The notes beneath the pieces were generated by a model that worked only from the letters and a program-made list of their open reading frames with translations, had not been told where the DNA came from and ran no database searches. Positions 53,479-62,549 of a DNA stretch of 64,000 nucleotides are shown in pieces; the first letter of the stretch is position 1; each line of letters opens with the position of its first letter. The DNA comes from Cyanobium sp. AMD-g (GTDB taxonomy: Bacteria > Cyanobacteriota > Cyanobacteriia > PCC-6307 > Cyanobiaceae). The position numbers and the translations under genes were made by a program. The stretch spans positions 1-64,000 of the forward strand of contig NZ_JAGQCW010000001.1 in NCBI RefSeq assembly GCF_024346395.1, read 5' to 3'.

Positions 53479-54903
53479 GTGGATCTCGAGCGCTTTCAGA
53501 GGCTGTTCACGGCCCCGCTGCTGCCCCTGGGCCGCCAGAGCTTCTCCCTGCTCTGGATCCTGCAGGTGCTGCTGCTGCTGCTGGCCGTGAGCCTGGCGGC
53601 GCGGTGGCTGAAGCGGCTCCTGGCGGGGAGGGTGCTGCGCTGGTTTGCATTGCCGGAGGGGCGGCGCGAGGCGGTGGCCACCCTCGTCTCGATGGGGCTG
53701 GCCGCCCTGGGCTATGTGGTGGTGGCCCAGGGGATGGGGCTCGACATCGGCGCCCTGGCCGTCATCTTCGGGGCCCTCGGGGTGGGGATCGGCTTCGGGC
53801 TGCAGGAGCTGACCCGCAACCTCACCAGTGGCCTCACCCTGCTGATGGAGGGGAAGCTGAAGGTGGGCGACCAGATCGAGTTCGGCGACACCAGCGGCTT
53901 CATCCGGGAGATCTCGATCCGCTCCACCGTGATCCGCACCTTCCAGGGCGCCGAGATCGTGGTGCCCAATTCGGCCATCACCAATGCCCCGGTGAAGAAC
54001 CTCAGCTATCTGAGTTCCGATGGCCGGGTGGATGTGGAGGTCACGGTGGCCCACGGCAGTGACCCCCTGGCCGTGACAGAGGTACTGCTGGAGGCCGCCC
54101 TCGCCGAACCCTCGGTGCTGGCCGATCCGCCGCCGAAGGTACTGCTGCAGGGCCTCCAAGGCCAGGGGATGGCCTTCGAGCTCTGGGCCTGGACCTCGTC
54201 GATCCACGCCAGCCTCAGCCTGCGCAGTTCCCTCAACTACGCAATCGAGCAGGGGCTGCGGCAGCGCCGCATCGAACTGGCCGGCTCCCGCCAGCAGATC
54301 CAGCTGCTCTCCTCCCGCCACGCGGCGCTGGAAATGGCGGAAGCCGAGGACGGGCGGTCGCTGCGGGACTCCCTGCCCGACCACCCCTGCTTCAACAGCA
54401 TGGACGCGTGGCGGCTGCGGGAGCTGGTGGGCAGCGGAGCCCGGCGTGTGCTCCCCGCCGGCACGGTGCTGGTGAGGCAGGGGGAGGAGGGCCGATGGTT
54501 CCACCTGGTGCTCAGCGGCGCGGTGGATGCCATCCACGAAACCGACCGCGTCAGCCGCAAGCTGTTCACCTTCACCGCCGGGGAGTTCTTCGGTGAACTG
54601 CCGCTGCTGCTCCAGGTGCCCTACCCCACCACCATGGTGACCGCTGAGGACTCAACGCTGTTCGTTGTTCCCAGCGGCAGCTTCCGCGCCCTGCTGGCCT
54701 CGCGGCCCGAATTCGCCGACACCGTCGCCCGGGAGGTGGCCCGTCGCAGCGACGTGCTGCGCAGCTACGAGGACTGCCTGCGCCAGCGCGGCCTGCTCGA
54801 GGACGCCGACATGGGCCACCCCTTGCAGTGGTTCCGCGAGCGGCTGAAACGGGTGCTGGCCGGACGCCCCGCCATGGCCTCGGTGGAGACGGAGGCGGGC
54901 TGA
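53479..54903 (+). CDS. Mechanosensitive channel with cNMP-binding domain
   Basis: From the GTG at 53479 the protein has 474 residues: three helices in the N-terminal 90, the MscS pore motif GLDIGALAVIFGALGVGIGF with GLQELTRNLTSGL, then the MscS beta domain (IVVPNSAITNAPVKNLSY). A C-terminal cyclic-nucleotide-binding domain follows (HLVLSGAVDAIHETDRVSR, GEFFGELPLLLQVPYPTT). Such MscS-cNMP proteins respond to membrane tension and possibly cAMP. The open frame runs upstream to 53353, but the family N-terminus begins at the GTG. Confidence 0.9.
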   Translation: MDLERFQRLFTAPLLPLGRQSFSLLWILQVLLLLLAVSLAARWLKRLLAGRVLRWFALPEGRREAVATLVSMGLAALGYVVVAQGMGLDIGALAVIFGALGVGIGFGLQELTRNLTSGLTLLMEGKLKVGDQIEFGDTSGFIREISIRSTVIRTFQGAEIVVPNSAITNAPVKNLSYLSSDGRVDVEVTVAHGSDPLAVTEVLLEAALAEPSVLADPPPKVLLQGLQGQGMAFELWAWTSSIHASLSLRSSLNYAIEQGLRQRRIELAGSRQQIQLLSSRHAALEMAEAEDGRSLRDSLPDHPCFNSMDAWRLRELVGSGARRVLPAGTVLVRQGEEGRWFHLVLSGAVDAIHETDRVSRKLFTFTAGEFFGELPLLLQVPYPTTMVTAEDSTLFVVPSGSFRALLASRPEFADTVAREVARRSDVLRSYEDCLRQRGLLEDADMGHPLQWFRERLKRVLAGRPAMASVETEAG

Positions 54904-54931
54904 GCGCCGATCAGCGGTGGCCATCCGATCG

Positions 54932-55243
54932 TCAGAGTTCAACGAGCAACTGAACGGACTCCAGCTCCTCCGGGGAATCTGGCCTGGCGGCGAACAGCTC
55001 CTGCCAGGCCGGGTTCTGGTTTTCCCAGGCTGTTCGGGCGCCGTAGGCCGCCATGTCGTCGTATTCGATGTGGAGAATGAGCGAGGTCGTGTCCGGACCC
55101 GGAACCGCATTGCGCAGCAGACGAATCCCCCTGGGCATCACCTGACTCTCGAATTCCGGGCCGGCCGCCTGTTGCAACTTGGTCATGACGTCGCCGAATC
55201 GGCCGGGACGGATCTTGTAAGTGAAGACGGCAATCACGCACAT
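54932..55243 (-). CDS. NIPSNAP-like small protein
   Basis: The 103-residue protein is of the ferredoxin-like dimeric alpha+beta type (CVIAVFTYKIRPGRFGDVMTKL, SLILHIEYDDMAAYGARTAW), similar to NIPSNAP or antibiotic-biosynthesis-monooxygenase domains. Substrate unknown. It is the last GC-rich gene before the accessory island. Confidence 0.65.
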   Translation of the reverse strand: MCVIAVFTYKIRPGRFGDVMTKLQQAAGPEFESQVMPRGIRLLRNAVPGPDTTSLILHIEYDDMAAYGARTAWENQNPAWQELFAARPDSPEELESVQLLVEL

Positions 55244-55901
55244 GTGAACAACTTTCAGGATGGGTCAGGACTGTCTAAAGCCAGAGGTATCGGCTGTCAA
55301 TGTTCATGCGCGCTGTTCCTTGGTGTCAATTAGTTGACTCGGACACTTCTGGTTACCTGGCTACAGTGAAATGAAGGTGACGAGGATGGCTGTTCAACCA
55401 CAGCACTTAACTCAAAGCTGGCCGGTCGATTGCTGTTGAGACGATCCCATGGGGGCGGAGACAGCCAAGCTGAACGCTGAACAACAGTCACGGACACAGC
55501 ATTCAGCCTAGGCAGCTCCAGTTGTCCTGTTACTCCAGCGCCACTCTTGTCAATCGGAGTCCTCGGCTGTCCGACCACACTCTGGGTGAGCGCCGGTCAT
55601 CCTGATGAACACGGGACGAGCACTGGCGCCCCTTAACAGACGTAGCTGAAGTCATCTCGGCAAAGCCTAGGAATGAATGATCTGCAGACCAACAGCGATG
55701 GCTGAGAAGCACGGATTTGACGGTTGCGCAGCGGATGGCGTCATCGATAGGTATCTGCAATATGAAATCACAGACGCCGAGAATGGCCACGACTGTTCTT
55801 GTCAAAAGCATCATGGAGCCATCGCCGCATAGATAGAACTGGTACGTCCAAGCCTCTGAGAGTGAGTAAGGATGAGCGGGATGTGAACCGGATGTGTTGG
55901 A
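55244..55901. other. Gene-free left part of the accessory island
   Basis: About 650 bases have mixed and declining GC content, short frames on both strands (55330-55578 and 55530-55814, minus) and no recognisable domain, hairpin or tRNA. It looks like decayed DNA joining the GC-rich backbone to the AT-rich island. Confidence 0.4.
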
Positions 55902-56819
55902 CTATATGGTGCGGTTAAAGGCTGGGATGGTTTCATCAAAGTTTATAGACTGTCTGACAACGTGAATAAAATGATTGACAATCGCTCCCGATCGACCTTT
56001 ATGCCAAACTGCCCCCATATCTAAATAAGGAGTTGATCCAGCAATCGGTCGATAGACCACACCCTGATCGTGACGACTTTCCACACTAGCCTCAACTAGC
56101 GCTAAGCCAACACCCGCTTCTACAAGGCTAACGAGTAATTCGGGGGGTGTGGCTTCTTGCACAATCCGAGGTTGAAAACCGGCTTCATGACACAGGGTGA
56201 TGATTAGGTCGTAACAGTCAGGCTTGACAAATCTGGGATAGACCAGCATTGGCTCATTGGCCAAGTCCGGGAGGGGAATAGTGGGTAATGCGGCGAGGGG
56301 ATGGGCTTTGGGCAAGACAAGTACCAAAGGCTCACGCAGCACCAATTGAGTTAGAAGCTCCGGCTGATTCACCGGAAAATAGACAAATCCGACATCTATC
56401 TCGCCTGAGAATAACGCCTCAATCTGAGGGACAGTATGCATTCCCTTTAAAACGATCTCGACCCCTGGGTAGGCCTGACGAAAGGTATGGATCATTTGTG
56501 AAAGCAGGCGATCAAACGCACAGATCAAATATCCGATCGTCAATCGTTTCGGTTGCGTCCCATTAAACTGCTGGGCAATCCGCGCGGTGCGATTGGCCTG
56601 GGCGATCGTTAACCGGGCCTCCCCGAGAAATGCCTCTCCAGCTTCGGTTAAAATGACGCCCCGTTTATCGCGAATAAAGAGCCCTACACCCAACTCTTCC
56701 TCTAACTGTTGAATTTGGCGACTGAGGGGCGGTTGTTCCATGTGCAGCCGCTCGGCAGCCTTGCGAAAGTTAAGCTCCTCAGCTACAGCAATAAAGTATC
56801 TGAGATGACGTAGTTCCAT
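55902..56819 (-). CDS. LysR family regulator
   Basis: The 305-residue protein has the LysR helix-turn-helix MELRHLRYFIAVAEELNFRKAAERLHMEQPPLSRQIQ-type start and a complete effector-binding domain. It is divergent from the flavoprotein gene, the classic arrangement in which the regulator controls the genes across the gap. It is AT-richer than the surrounding chromosome, in line with acquisition. The effector is unknown. Confidence 0.92.
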   Translation of the reverse strand: MELRHLRYFIAVAEELNFRKAAERLHMEQPPLSRQIQQLEEELGVGLFIRDKRGVILTEAGEAFLGEARLTIAQANRTARIAQQFNGTQPKRLTIGYLICAFDRLLSQMIHTFRQAYPGVEIVLKGMHTVPQIEALFSGEIDVGFVYFPVNQPELLTQLVLREPLVLVLPKAHPLAALPTIPLPDLANEPMLVYPRFVKPDCYDLIITLCHEAGFQPRIVQEATPPELLVSLVEAGVGLALVEASVESRHDQGVVYRPIAGSTPYLDMGAVWHKGRSGAIVNHFIHVVRQSINFDETIPAFNRTI

Positions 56820-57176
56820 GACTGTCTTTGGGGTGAATCACTCGGTTCGAGTCACTGGGCTAGATGCAACGAAAAGCCAGGGTGCTTGACGATCGAGTTC
56901 ACCGTTGATACCTGCTGAGTATCAGAATAACACAAAACAAGTCTTGGACAGTTTCGTAGGCTTCGCACATGATGGAGATACCAACAAAGAGAACGGCAAC
57001 GAACAACATTCTCTACATCCCACATCCACGAGGCCGCATGAAAGTCCACCGGTGCATAACCTTTAGTGATTGGAACGACAGATTGCTCTGTCGAGATCTC
57101 CTTCGCTTCGTACTTGTCCAGTTTCCATTATTGGAGCGCGAAACCTTTTCGGCTGATTGTTCACCCCTGCAAAACC
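56820..57176. other. Divergent control region of the island
   Basis: About 360 bases separate LysR and the flavoprotein gene. It is AT-rich and holds a short inverted repeat near LysR; no other gene is visible. It should contain the LysR-type operator and both promoters. Confidence 0.5.
56840..56852. promoter_or_regulatory. Candidate LysR operator half
   Basis: ACTCG-GTT-CGAGT is a perfect 5-3-5 inverted repeat 21 bases upstream of the LysR ATG. LysR boxes are usually T-N11-A dyads, so this is a weak candidate for autoregulation. Confidence 0.3.
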
Positions 57177-58211
57177 ATGAAAACAGCTGATTCAGCCTTG
57201 GAGACGACAATGAGACCTCCAACACAATTCAAAGATCAACTTCTGAATCAAGCAGACAAGGAAGTCTATGATGTTCTGGTAATCGGAGGCGGCGCTGCCG
57301 GATTGTCTGCCGGCATTTACTTAAAGCGCTATCTTCTCTCTACCCTGATTGTAGATAAGGGGAAAGCGCGATCACATTGGATGCAGGAATTACACAACTA
57401 TCTGGGGTTACCTCCAAACACACCCGGTCGGGATGTGCTGAAACAAGGTAAGTCGCATTATCTCGCCCTTGAGGGCGTCTATCTCAATGGCTACGTGCAA
57501 ACGGTGATTGATGAAGGCGAAACCTTTGCGGTGCATGTGCAGACTGGTCGAAAATCACCCAGTGTGGCTGTATTTCGCAGTCGCTATCTAGTTGCGGCAA
57601 GTGGCATCATCGATCACTTACCCAAGCTGGTCGATCAGCAAAATGTGTTTGACTATGCTGGATATAATCTGCATGTTTGCTTGATATGCGATGGCTATGA
57701 GATGCGGGATAAACGGGCAGGCGTGTTTGGCAGTAGTGAATCTAGTTTTGAAGTTGCATTTCATTTGGGATGGTTTACACCGAATATTACTTTGTTCACC
57801 AATGGTGAATTCGAGGTGGGTGAAGCACTGCGTGATCGCCTCACCCAAAAGGCGTACAAATTAGTCGAACAGCCCATTGCTCACTTCCTGGGAAACAACC
57901 ATCAGATGACGGGTGTGGAGTTGTCAGATGGCTCTGTCGTGCAACTTGATGCAGGGCTAGTTTCCATGGGTTCAAAATACCACGCTGATTACCTTGCAGA
58001 CATCGAGCTGGAATATAAAGGCGGCAATCTGGTCACGGATTCGATGAATCGCACCTCACACCCTCGGATCTTCGCAGTGGGCGATCTCAAAGTCGGCATG
58101 AATCAAGTTGTGATCGCATCTGCAGATGGGGCCTTAGCGGCAACACAGATCTGGCGAGATATTCGCCAAGCTGAGGGAACACGCCGATCGCCCCTTATGA
58201 GTACTGCGTGA
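57177..58211 (+). CDS. Thioredoxin-reductase-like flavoprotein
   Basis: The 344-residue protein from the ATG at 57177 has the FAD motif VLVIGGGAAGLSAGIYL, the CLICDG active-site Cys pair (CxxC, as in the CATC of thioredoxin reductase) and the C-terminal FAD site FAVGDLKVGMNQVVIASADG. It likely reduces a small substrate or protein with NAD(P)H. Later ATG (57207) is possible. It is the first gene of the LysR-linked set. Confidence 0.85.
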   Translation: MKTADSALETTMRPPTQFKDQLLNQADKEVYDVLVIGGGAAGLSAGIYLKRYLLSTLIVDKGKARSHWMQELHNYLGLPPNTPGRDVLKQGKSHYLALEGVYLNGYVQTVIDEGETFAVHVQTGRKSPSVAVFRSRYLVAASGIIDHLPKLVDQQNVFDYAGYNLHVCLICDGYEMRDKRAGVFGSSESSFEVAFHLGWFTPNITLFTNGEFEVGEALRDRLTQKAYKLVEQPIAHFLGNNHQMTGVELSDGSVVQLDAGLVSMGSKYHADYLADIELEYKGGNLVTDSMNRTSHPRIFAVGDLKVGMNQVVIASADGALAATQIWRDIRQAEGTRRSPLMSTA

Positions 58212-58635
58212 GATCGACTGTCTTTTTTCCCCTATTGATGATATAGATGGTTATTCATCAGGTCTCGTCTTGGAGCTCCACTCTGCGTCGTCGGGCATAT
58301 CAATTCCCAAGGCAAAAGGGTCGGTTCTGAACGCAGTATGCCAACGATGATGATGAAGCCACCAAGAACGTATTGGTGGTGAGGCCAATGAATGCTCAAC
58401 GCATAGTGCTATTGATCTTATTTGGACGCGTTGATGTTGGTGGCAACCTTGTCAAATGGTGAGCTGACAGCCTGCCCTGGGCTCTCCTCATATCTTGAAT
58501 TTAGAATTCTCCTATTGACCAACGTGTTTGATCTGTGAGCTCATGTACGCACTGCAATCTCTCATATCATAATTATCAACACTACTGAATTCGTTGACAC
58601 CCACGATTTTGAGAATCACACCCAGGAACTCAACA
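58212..58635. other. Gene-free spacer in the island
   Basis: About 420 bases show no gene with known domain. It is AT-rich and ends with AGGAACTCAACA, the ribosome binding site of the YHS gene. It may carry a second promoter or remains of a lost gene. Confidence 0.4.
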
Positions 58636-59031
58636 ATGGCAAATCCAATCAATGTGAATGACAAAGGTACTGCGCTTGAGGGGTACGATCCAATTGCCTA
58701 CTTTAGTGGTCGCCCAGTCAAAGGACACCCAAGCCTCACCATCACTCACAATGGAGCGATCTATCATTTCTCAACCCCAGATAACAAAGCCCAGTTTGAG
58801 GCTAGTCCTGACCAATACCTGCCTCAATACGGTGGGTTTTGTGCCGTTGCAGTCTCTGAGGGCAAACTTGTCACTGTTAATCCTCAAACGTACACAGTAA
58901 CAGGTGGTAAGTTGTATCTCTTCTACAACGGTGAACATGGCAATACCAAGCCCCAGTGGGAAGCTGACGAAGCCACTATCCACGCGAATGCTGATGCCCA
59001 GTGGGACAGAGGAGAGCTTGCCTTGCTCTAG
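58636..59031 (+). CDS. YHS domain protein
   Basis: The 131-residue protein has the YHS-type core: KGTALEGYDPIAYFSG and KGHPSLTITHNGAIYHFSTPDNKAQFEASPDQYLPQYGGFCA, which may bind a metal. It is encoded just before GST, with AGGA seven bases before the ATG. Related YHS proteins occur in stress and metal clusters. Confidence 0.85.
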   Translation: MANPINVNDKGTALEGYDPIAYFSGRPVKGHPSLTITHNGAIYHFSTPDNKAQFEASPDQYLPQYGGFCAVAVSEGKLVTVNPQTYTVTGGKLYLFYNGEHGNTKPQWEADEATIHANADAQWDRGELALL

Positions 59032-59097
59032 TCTTGTAGGTATAAGTTACATCCAAAGGAATTCTGTCAACCATCCCTCTTCAACAGGAGAATTATT

Positions 59098-59697
59098 ATG
59101 ATTAAGCTTTACGGTCATGAAATGTCTGGCAACAGCTACAAAGTCCGTCTGCTACTAGAACTATTGAGAATCGAGTACGAATGGGTTAAAGTTGATCTGA
59201 TGACAGGCGAACACAAATCGCCTGAGTACCTGGCTCTTAATCCCTTTGGGCAGGTACCACTATTGACTGATGGGGAGACCAAGCTAGCCGACGCTCAAGC
59301 GATTTTAGTTTATCTAGCACGCCAATATGGTGGCGAGCGCTGGCTGCCATTGGAGGCTTTACCCTTGGCTATGGTCGTGCGCTGGCTATCTACAACGGCG
59401 GGAGAAATTCGGCAGGGGCCAGAAAATGCTCGATTGCACTACTTGTTTGGGGCAACTGCCATCAACATTGAGCGGGCCCATCAAAAAGCTGAACAAATTC
59501 TGACCCAATTGAACCAGCACTTGACAACCCATACCTGGTTGGAATTTGAGCGACCCACGATTGCGGATATTGCTGTTTTCCCTTACGTCGCCTTGGCACG
59601 GGATGGCCAGATTGAATTAGATGCCTATCCCAATGTATTGACATGGATCAATCGCGTGAAGGAACTTCCCGGCTATATACCCATGGCTGGCATCTAG
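59098..59697 (+). CDS. Glutathione S-transferase
   Basis: The 199-residue protein has the N-terminal thioredoxin fold (MIKLYGHEMSGNSYKVRLLL) and the cis-Pro segment NPFGQVPLLTDGETKLADAQAILVYLARQYG, plus the C-terminal helical domain. CAGGAG precedes the ATG. It is distinct from the GST at 31.9 kb, which is GC-rich. Probably it conjugates glutathione to electrophiles together with its neighbours. Confidence 0.92.
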   Translation: MIKLYGHEMSGNSYKVRLLLELLRIEYEWVKVDLMTGEHKSPEYLALNPFGQVPLLTDGETKLADAQAILVYLARQYGGERWLPLEALPLAMVVRWLSTTAGEIRQGPENARLHYLFGATAINIERAHQKAEQILTQLNQHLTTHTWLEFERPTIADIAVFPYVALARDGQIELDAYPNVLTWINRVKELPGYIPMAGI

Positions 59698-59802
59698 ATG
59701 ATGCGATCGCTGCCGGTCTGCCTCTGTGGTGGGGCGATGGCGATTACCGGAGTTGGTCTGTGCATTCTGTGATTATTGATTTGAACCATTGGAGTGAAAA
59801 GT

Positions 59803-60823
59803 ATGATGAAAGCGATTGCCTGGAATCGATCTCAATCAAATGATTCCTCTGAATGGCTTTATGAAACAGAGATTGAAACACCCATTCCCTCTGCTCGAGC
59901 CCTGCTGGTTCATGTTAAAGCGATTTCCGTTCATCTTGTGGATTACAAGGCGCGCGCCTCCCTCACAATGCAACATCCTTCCATGATCTTTGGATGGGAT
60001 GCATCTGGGATTGTGGAAGCCGTTGGCAAAGAGGTCACGCTCTTTATGCCAGGGGATGAAGTCTGCTTTGTGGGTAGCTTTTCTCGCGCTGGCAGCAACA
60101 GTGAATATCATGTGGTTGATGAACGCATTGTGTGTATCAAGCCGACCAGCTTATCCTTTGAGCAGGCTGCGGCATTGCCCCTAACCACCATTACCGCCTG
60201 GGAAGCGTTGTTTGAACGATTGGCAATTACCCACCAGGCGACTCCCCATGATCAATCGAGGACATTACTCATCATCGGTGGGGCAGGTGGTGTGGGATTG
60301 ATCGCCATCCAATTCGCCAAGCCTGTCGCAGGAATGCGCGTGATTGCCACGGCTTCTCGACCGGAAACGATCAACTGGTGTCAGAAAATGGGTGCGGATC
60401 ACACGATCAATCATCATCCCTTCAAATCAGAACTGGCTACGATCGGTGTTGACTATGCCGATTCCATTCTTTGTCTACATGATTCTGACCAATATCTGCA
60501 AGGCATGGTGAATGTGATCAAGCCGCAGGGCAGAATCTGCTCTAGCGTTGGCAGCGATCAACCGCTTGATGTCAATCCATCCCTTGGTAAAAGTATATCA
60601 TTCGTTTGGGAAAACGGTCTCCACAAAGTCGATGTTTCACGCTGTGGATATCCAGTCTCAGCGCGAGTTGCTGAATCGGGTGGCGTCCCTGATCGATTGG
60701 GGGACTTTGATATCGACGCTTACTGCACATCTGCGTGATTTTATCAGCGCCAGCCTTGTGAAAGCCCATCAATTACAGGCGGGAAAGGCGATCGGCAAGG
60801 TGGTCTTATCTGGCCTTGATTAA
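59803..60823 (+). pseudogene. Zinc-type alcohol dehydrogenase, frameshifted
   Basis: The first frame (59803-60738) encodes the catalytic GroES-like domain (MFGWDASGIVEAVGKEV-type segment, here MIFGWDASGIVEAVGKEV) and the Rossmann GGAGGVGLIAIQFAK, but it goes off after FVWENG. The homologous end continues in another frame as STKSMFHAVDIQSQREL to GKAIGKVVLSGLD (ending at 60823), so a one-base indel lies near 60605-60625. The protein resembles the YogA-type quinone oxidoreductases, which often accompany GST genes. It is either broken or a sequencing error. Confidence 0.8.
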
Positions 60824-60853
60824 GTTCAAACCCATGTTTAAGGAGAACGCCCT

Positions 60854-61816
60854 ATGGCAAACCCAGGTTGGACACGAACCGAATCGCCCTTTCATGCGGG
60901 CGAACTGGCCATTCAATCTCGGATGGGCTCAGAGGCGCGGATGGACAAGCAAGGACGACGAGTGATCCGCGAATACTTACCGGATCAGTTTCGGCAGTTC
61001 TTTGCACAACTGCCCTATGTGATTGTGGGCACGGTAGATGCAACAGGACATCCGTGGGCTTCCATTTTGGTGGGGAATCCTGGCTTTGTTGCCTCTCCCA
61101 GCGATCGCACCTTGCAAGTTGCCGCAAAACCCCTATTTGGCGATCCCTTAGGCACTAATCTTGCAGCGGGAACTGACATTGGCATCCTAGGCATTGAGCT
61201 GCTGACACGCCGCCGCAACCGGGTCAATGGGAGCGTCTCAGTCACTCATGCCAATGGCTTTGAGGTACAGGTGCGGCAAAGCTTTGGCAATTGTCCTCAA
61301 TACATCCAAGCTCGCCTGTCTGAGTGGCACGAATTCGATCCAGCAGCAGCCAAAGTCCTACATCGAATCGAACAGCTGGGAGAGATAGAGCAATCCATCA
61401 TTGCAATGGCTGACACCTTGTTTATTGCCACAGCCTATCAAGCTGAATCAGCGGGCGCTGCCACTGGCGTTGATGTGTCCCATCGGGGCGGTAAATCGGG
61501 CTTTGTCCGGATTGATGATCCGTGCACTCTGACGATTCCCGACTTCTCTGGTAATTGCCACTTTAATACCTTCGGTAATTTGGAGCTGAATGCTCATGCT
61601 GGAATCTTATTTATCGATTTTACTGATGGCAGCTTGCTGTACTTAACAGGCACCGCTGAAGTTATTTGGGATGGAGCTGAAATTCCGACCTATGCCGGAG
61701 CAGAGCGGTTGCTGCGCTTTCATCTGAGAAGCGGCTACAGGGTAGAAGCTAGCCTCCCTCTGCGCTGGTCAGAAGCAGAGTCCTCCCCCTTTCTCGTTCA
61801 TACTGGCCATTGGTAA
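60854..61816 (+). CDS. Pyridoxamine-phosphate-oxidase-like flavoprotein
   Basis: The 320-residue protein has a split-barrel FMN-binding fold (RQFFAQLPYVIVGTVDATGHPWASILVG, GFVRIDDPCTLTIPDFSGN) repeated twice, as in PNPOx-like flavoproteins. The ATG follows AAGGAG. It could reduce a quinone or disulfide-type compound. It completes the AT-rich set. Confidence 0.9.
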   Translation: MANPGWTRTESPFHAGELAIQSRMGSEARMDKQGRRVIREYLPDQFRQFFAQLPYVIVGTVDATGHPWASILVGNPGFVASPSDRTLQVAAKPLFGDPLGTNLAAGTDIGILGIELLTRRRNRVNGSVSVTHANGFEVQVRQSFGNCPQYIQARLSEWHEFDPAAAKVLHRIEQLGEIEQSIIAMADTLFIATAYQAESAGAATGVDVSHRGGKSGFVRIDDPCTLTIPDFSGNCHFNTFGNLELNAHAGILFIDFTDGSLLYLTGTAEVIWDGAEIPTYAGAERLLRFHLRSGYRVEASLPLRWSEAESSPFLVHTGHW

Positions 61817-61972
61817 CTGCCTTGTTCCGATATCTCAAGTCCAACCTCCGATAGGTTTCCCAAACCCCAAGAAGGCATCTTGTCTCATTTGTGGCTTGCC
61901 TGGCTTTTCTGGACAGGTTCCATCATTAGTCTGTGAAGGTGGCCGCCGCCCTCGATAGAGTCTCCCACCCAT
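61817..61972. other. Gap between the flavoprotein and the IS3 remnant
   Basis: The 156 bases show no gene. Composition rises toward the GC-rich remnant. It could include the lost left end of the insertion sequence, but no terminal inverted repeat is seen. Confidence 0.35.
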
Positions 61973-62510
61973 GAGAAGATCCGTACCCATCGTCCTGAGG
62001 TCAAGGGCAGAGTTACCACGGAGGCGAGCCGTGGATCCAGGACGTTCCAGGGGATCGCCGCCGACTCTGCTGTCCTCGCCGGGCATGAAGACTCACGCCC
62101 AAGACCAATGCCAGGACATGGTGACTGAACTGTTTCAGCAGATCGGCACGCGCCAAATGGAGGTGGAGTGGCGGAACAAAGAGTCTCAAGTGCTCTGATG
62201 GCCGTGATCTGCGAAAACTGGTCGATCATGACCACCCTGATCTCACGGCCAGCCGTCAATGTGAGTTCCTGGGCCTGCATCGCGCCGCATTGCGTACGTG
62301 GCTGTGCCGGTGAGTGAATTCACGCCACCAACCATGGCCATGACCGAGGCCATTGACCTGGAGCATTCCACCGCCGGCAGCTGTCGGATGATGCAGCACC
62401 TGGGCTGATACGGGATCCCGACCTGCCGTGATTTTGTCCGAAGGCTCATGCAGCGCAGAGGATTGCTGGCGATCTACCGGAAGCCTCGCGCTCCAACCAT
62501 GTCGCCCTGA
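61973..62510 (+). mobile_element. Decayed IS3-family insertion sequence
   Basis: Three frames carry fragments of an IS3-type transposase in order. From 61973 one reads EKIRTHRPEVKGRVTTEA, the start of OrfA. In another frame DMVTELFQQIGTRQMEVEW (to 62198) is the end of OrfA. From 62209 DLTASRQCEFLGLHRAALRT, then VSEFTPP, IDLEHSTAGSCRMMQHLG, a stop, and YGIPTCRDFVRRLMQRRGLL with AIYRKPR match the start of OrfB. Frameshifts and stops break all of them, and the catalytic DDE part is missing. It borders the AT-rich island on its right and ends about 40 bases before the P450 stop. Confidence 0.7.
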
Positions 62511-62549
62511 CACCGTTTCCTTCTGGATCAACTTGGTGGCACTACACGC

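Noticed and set aside
55330..55814. Possible transposase remains on the left of the island
   Set aside because: No recognisable IS motif in any of the short frames; a translated search would be needed.
61885..62280. A minus-strand 131-residue frame
   Set aside because: It is antisense to the IS3 remnant, which has clear transposase fragments on the plus strand.
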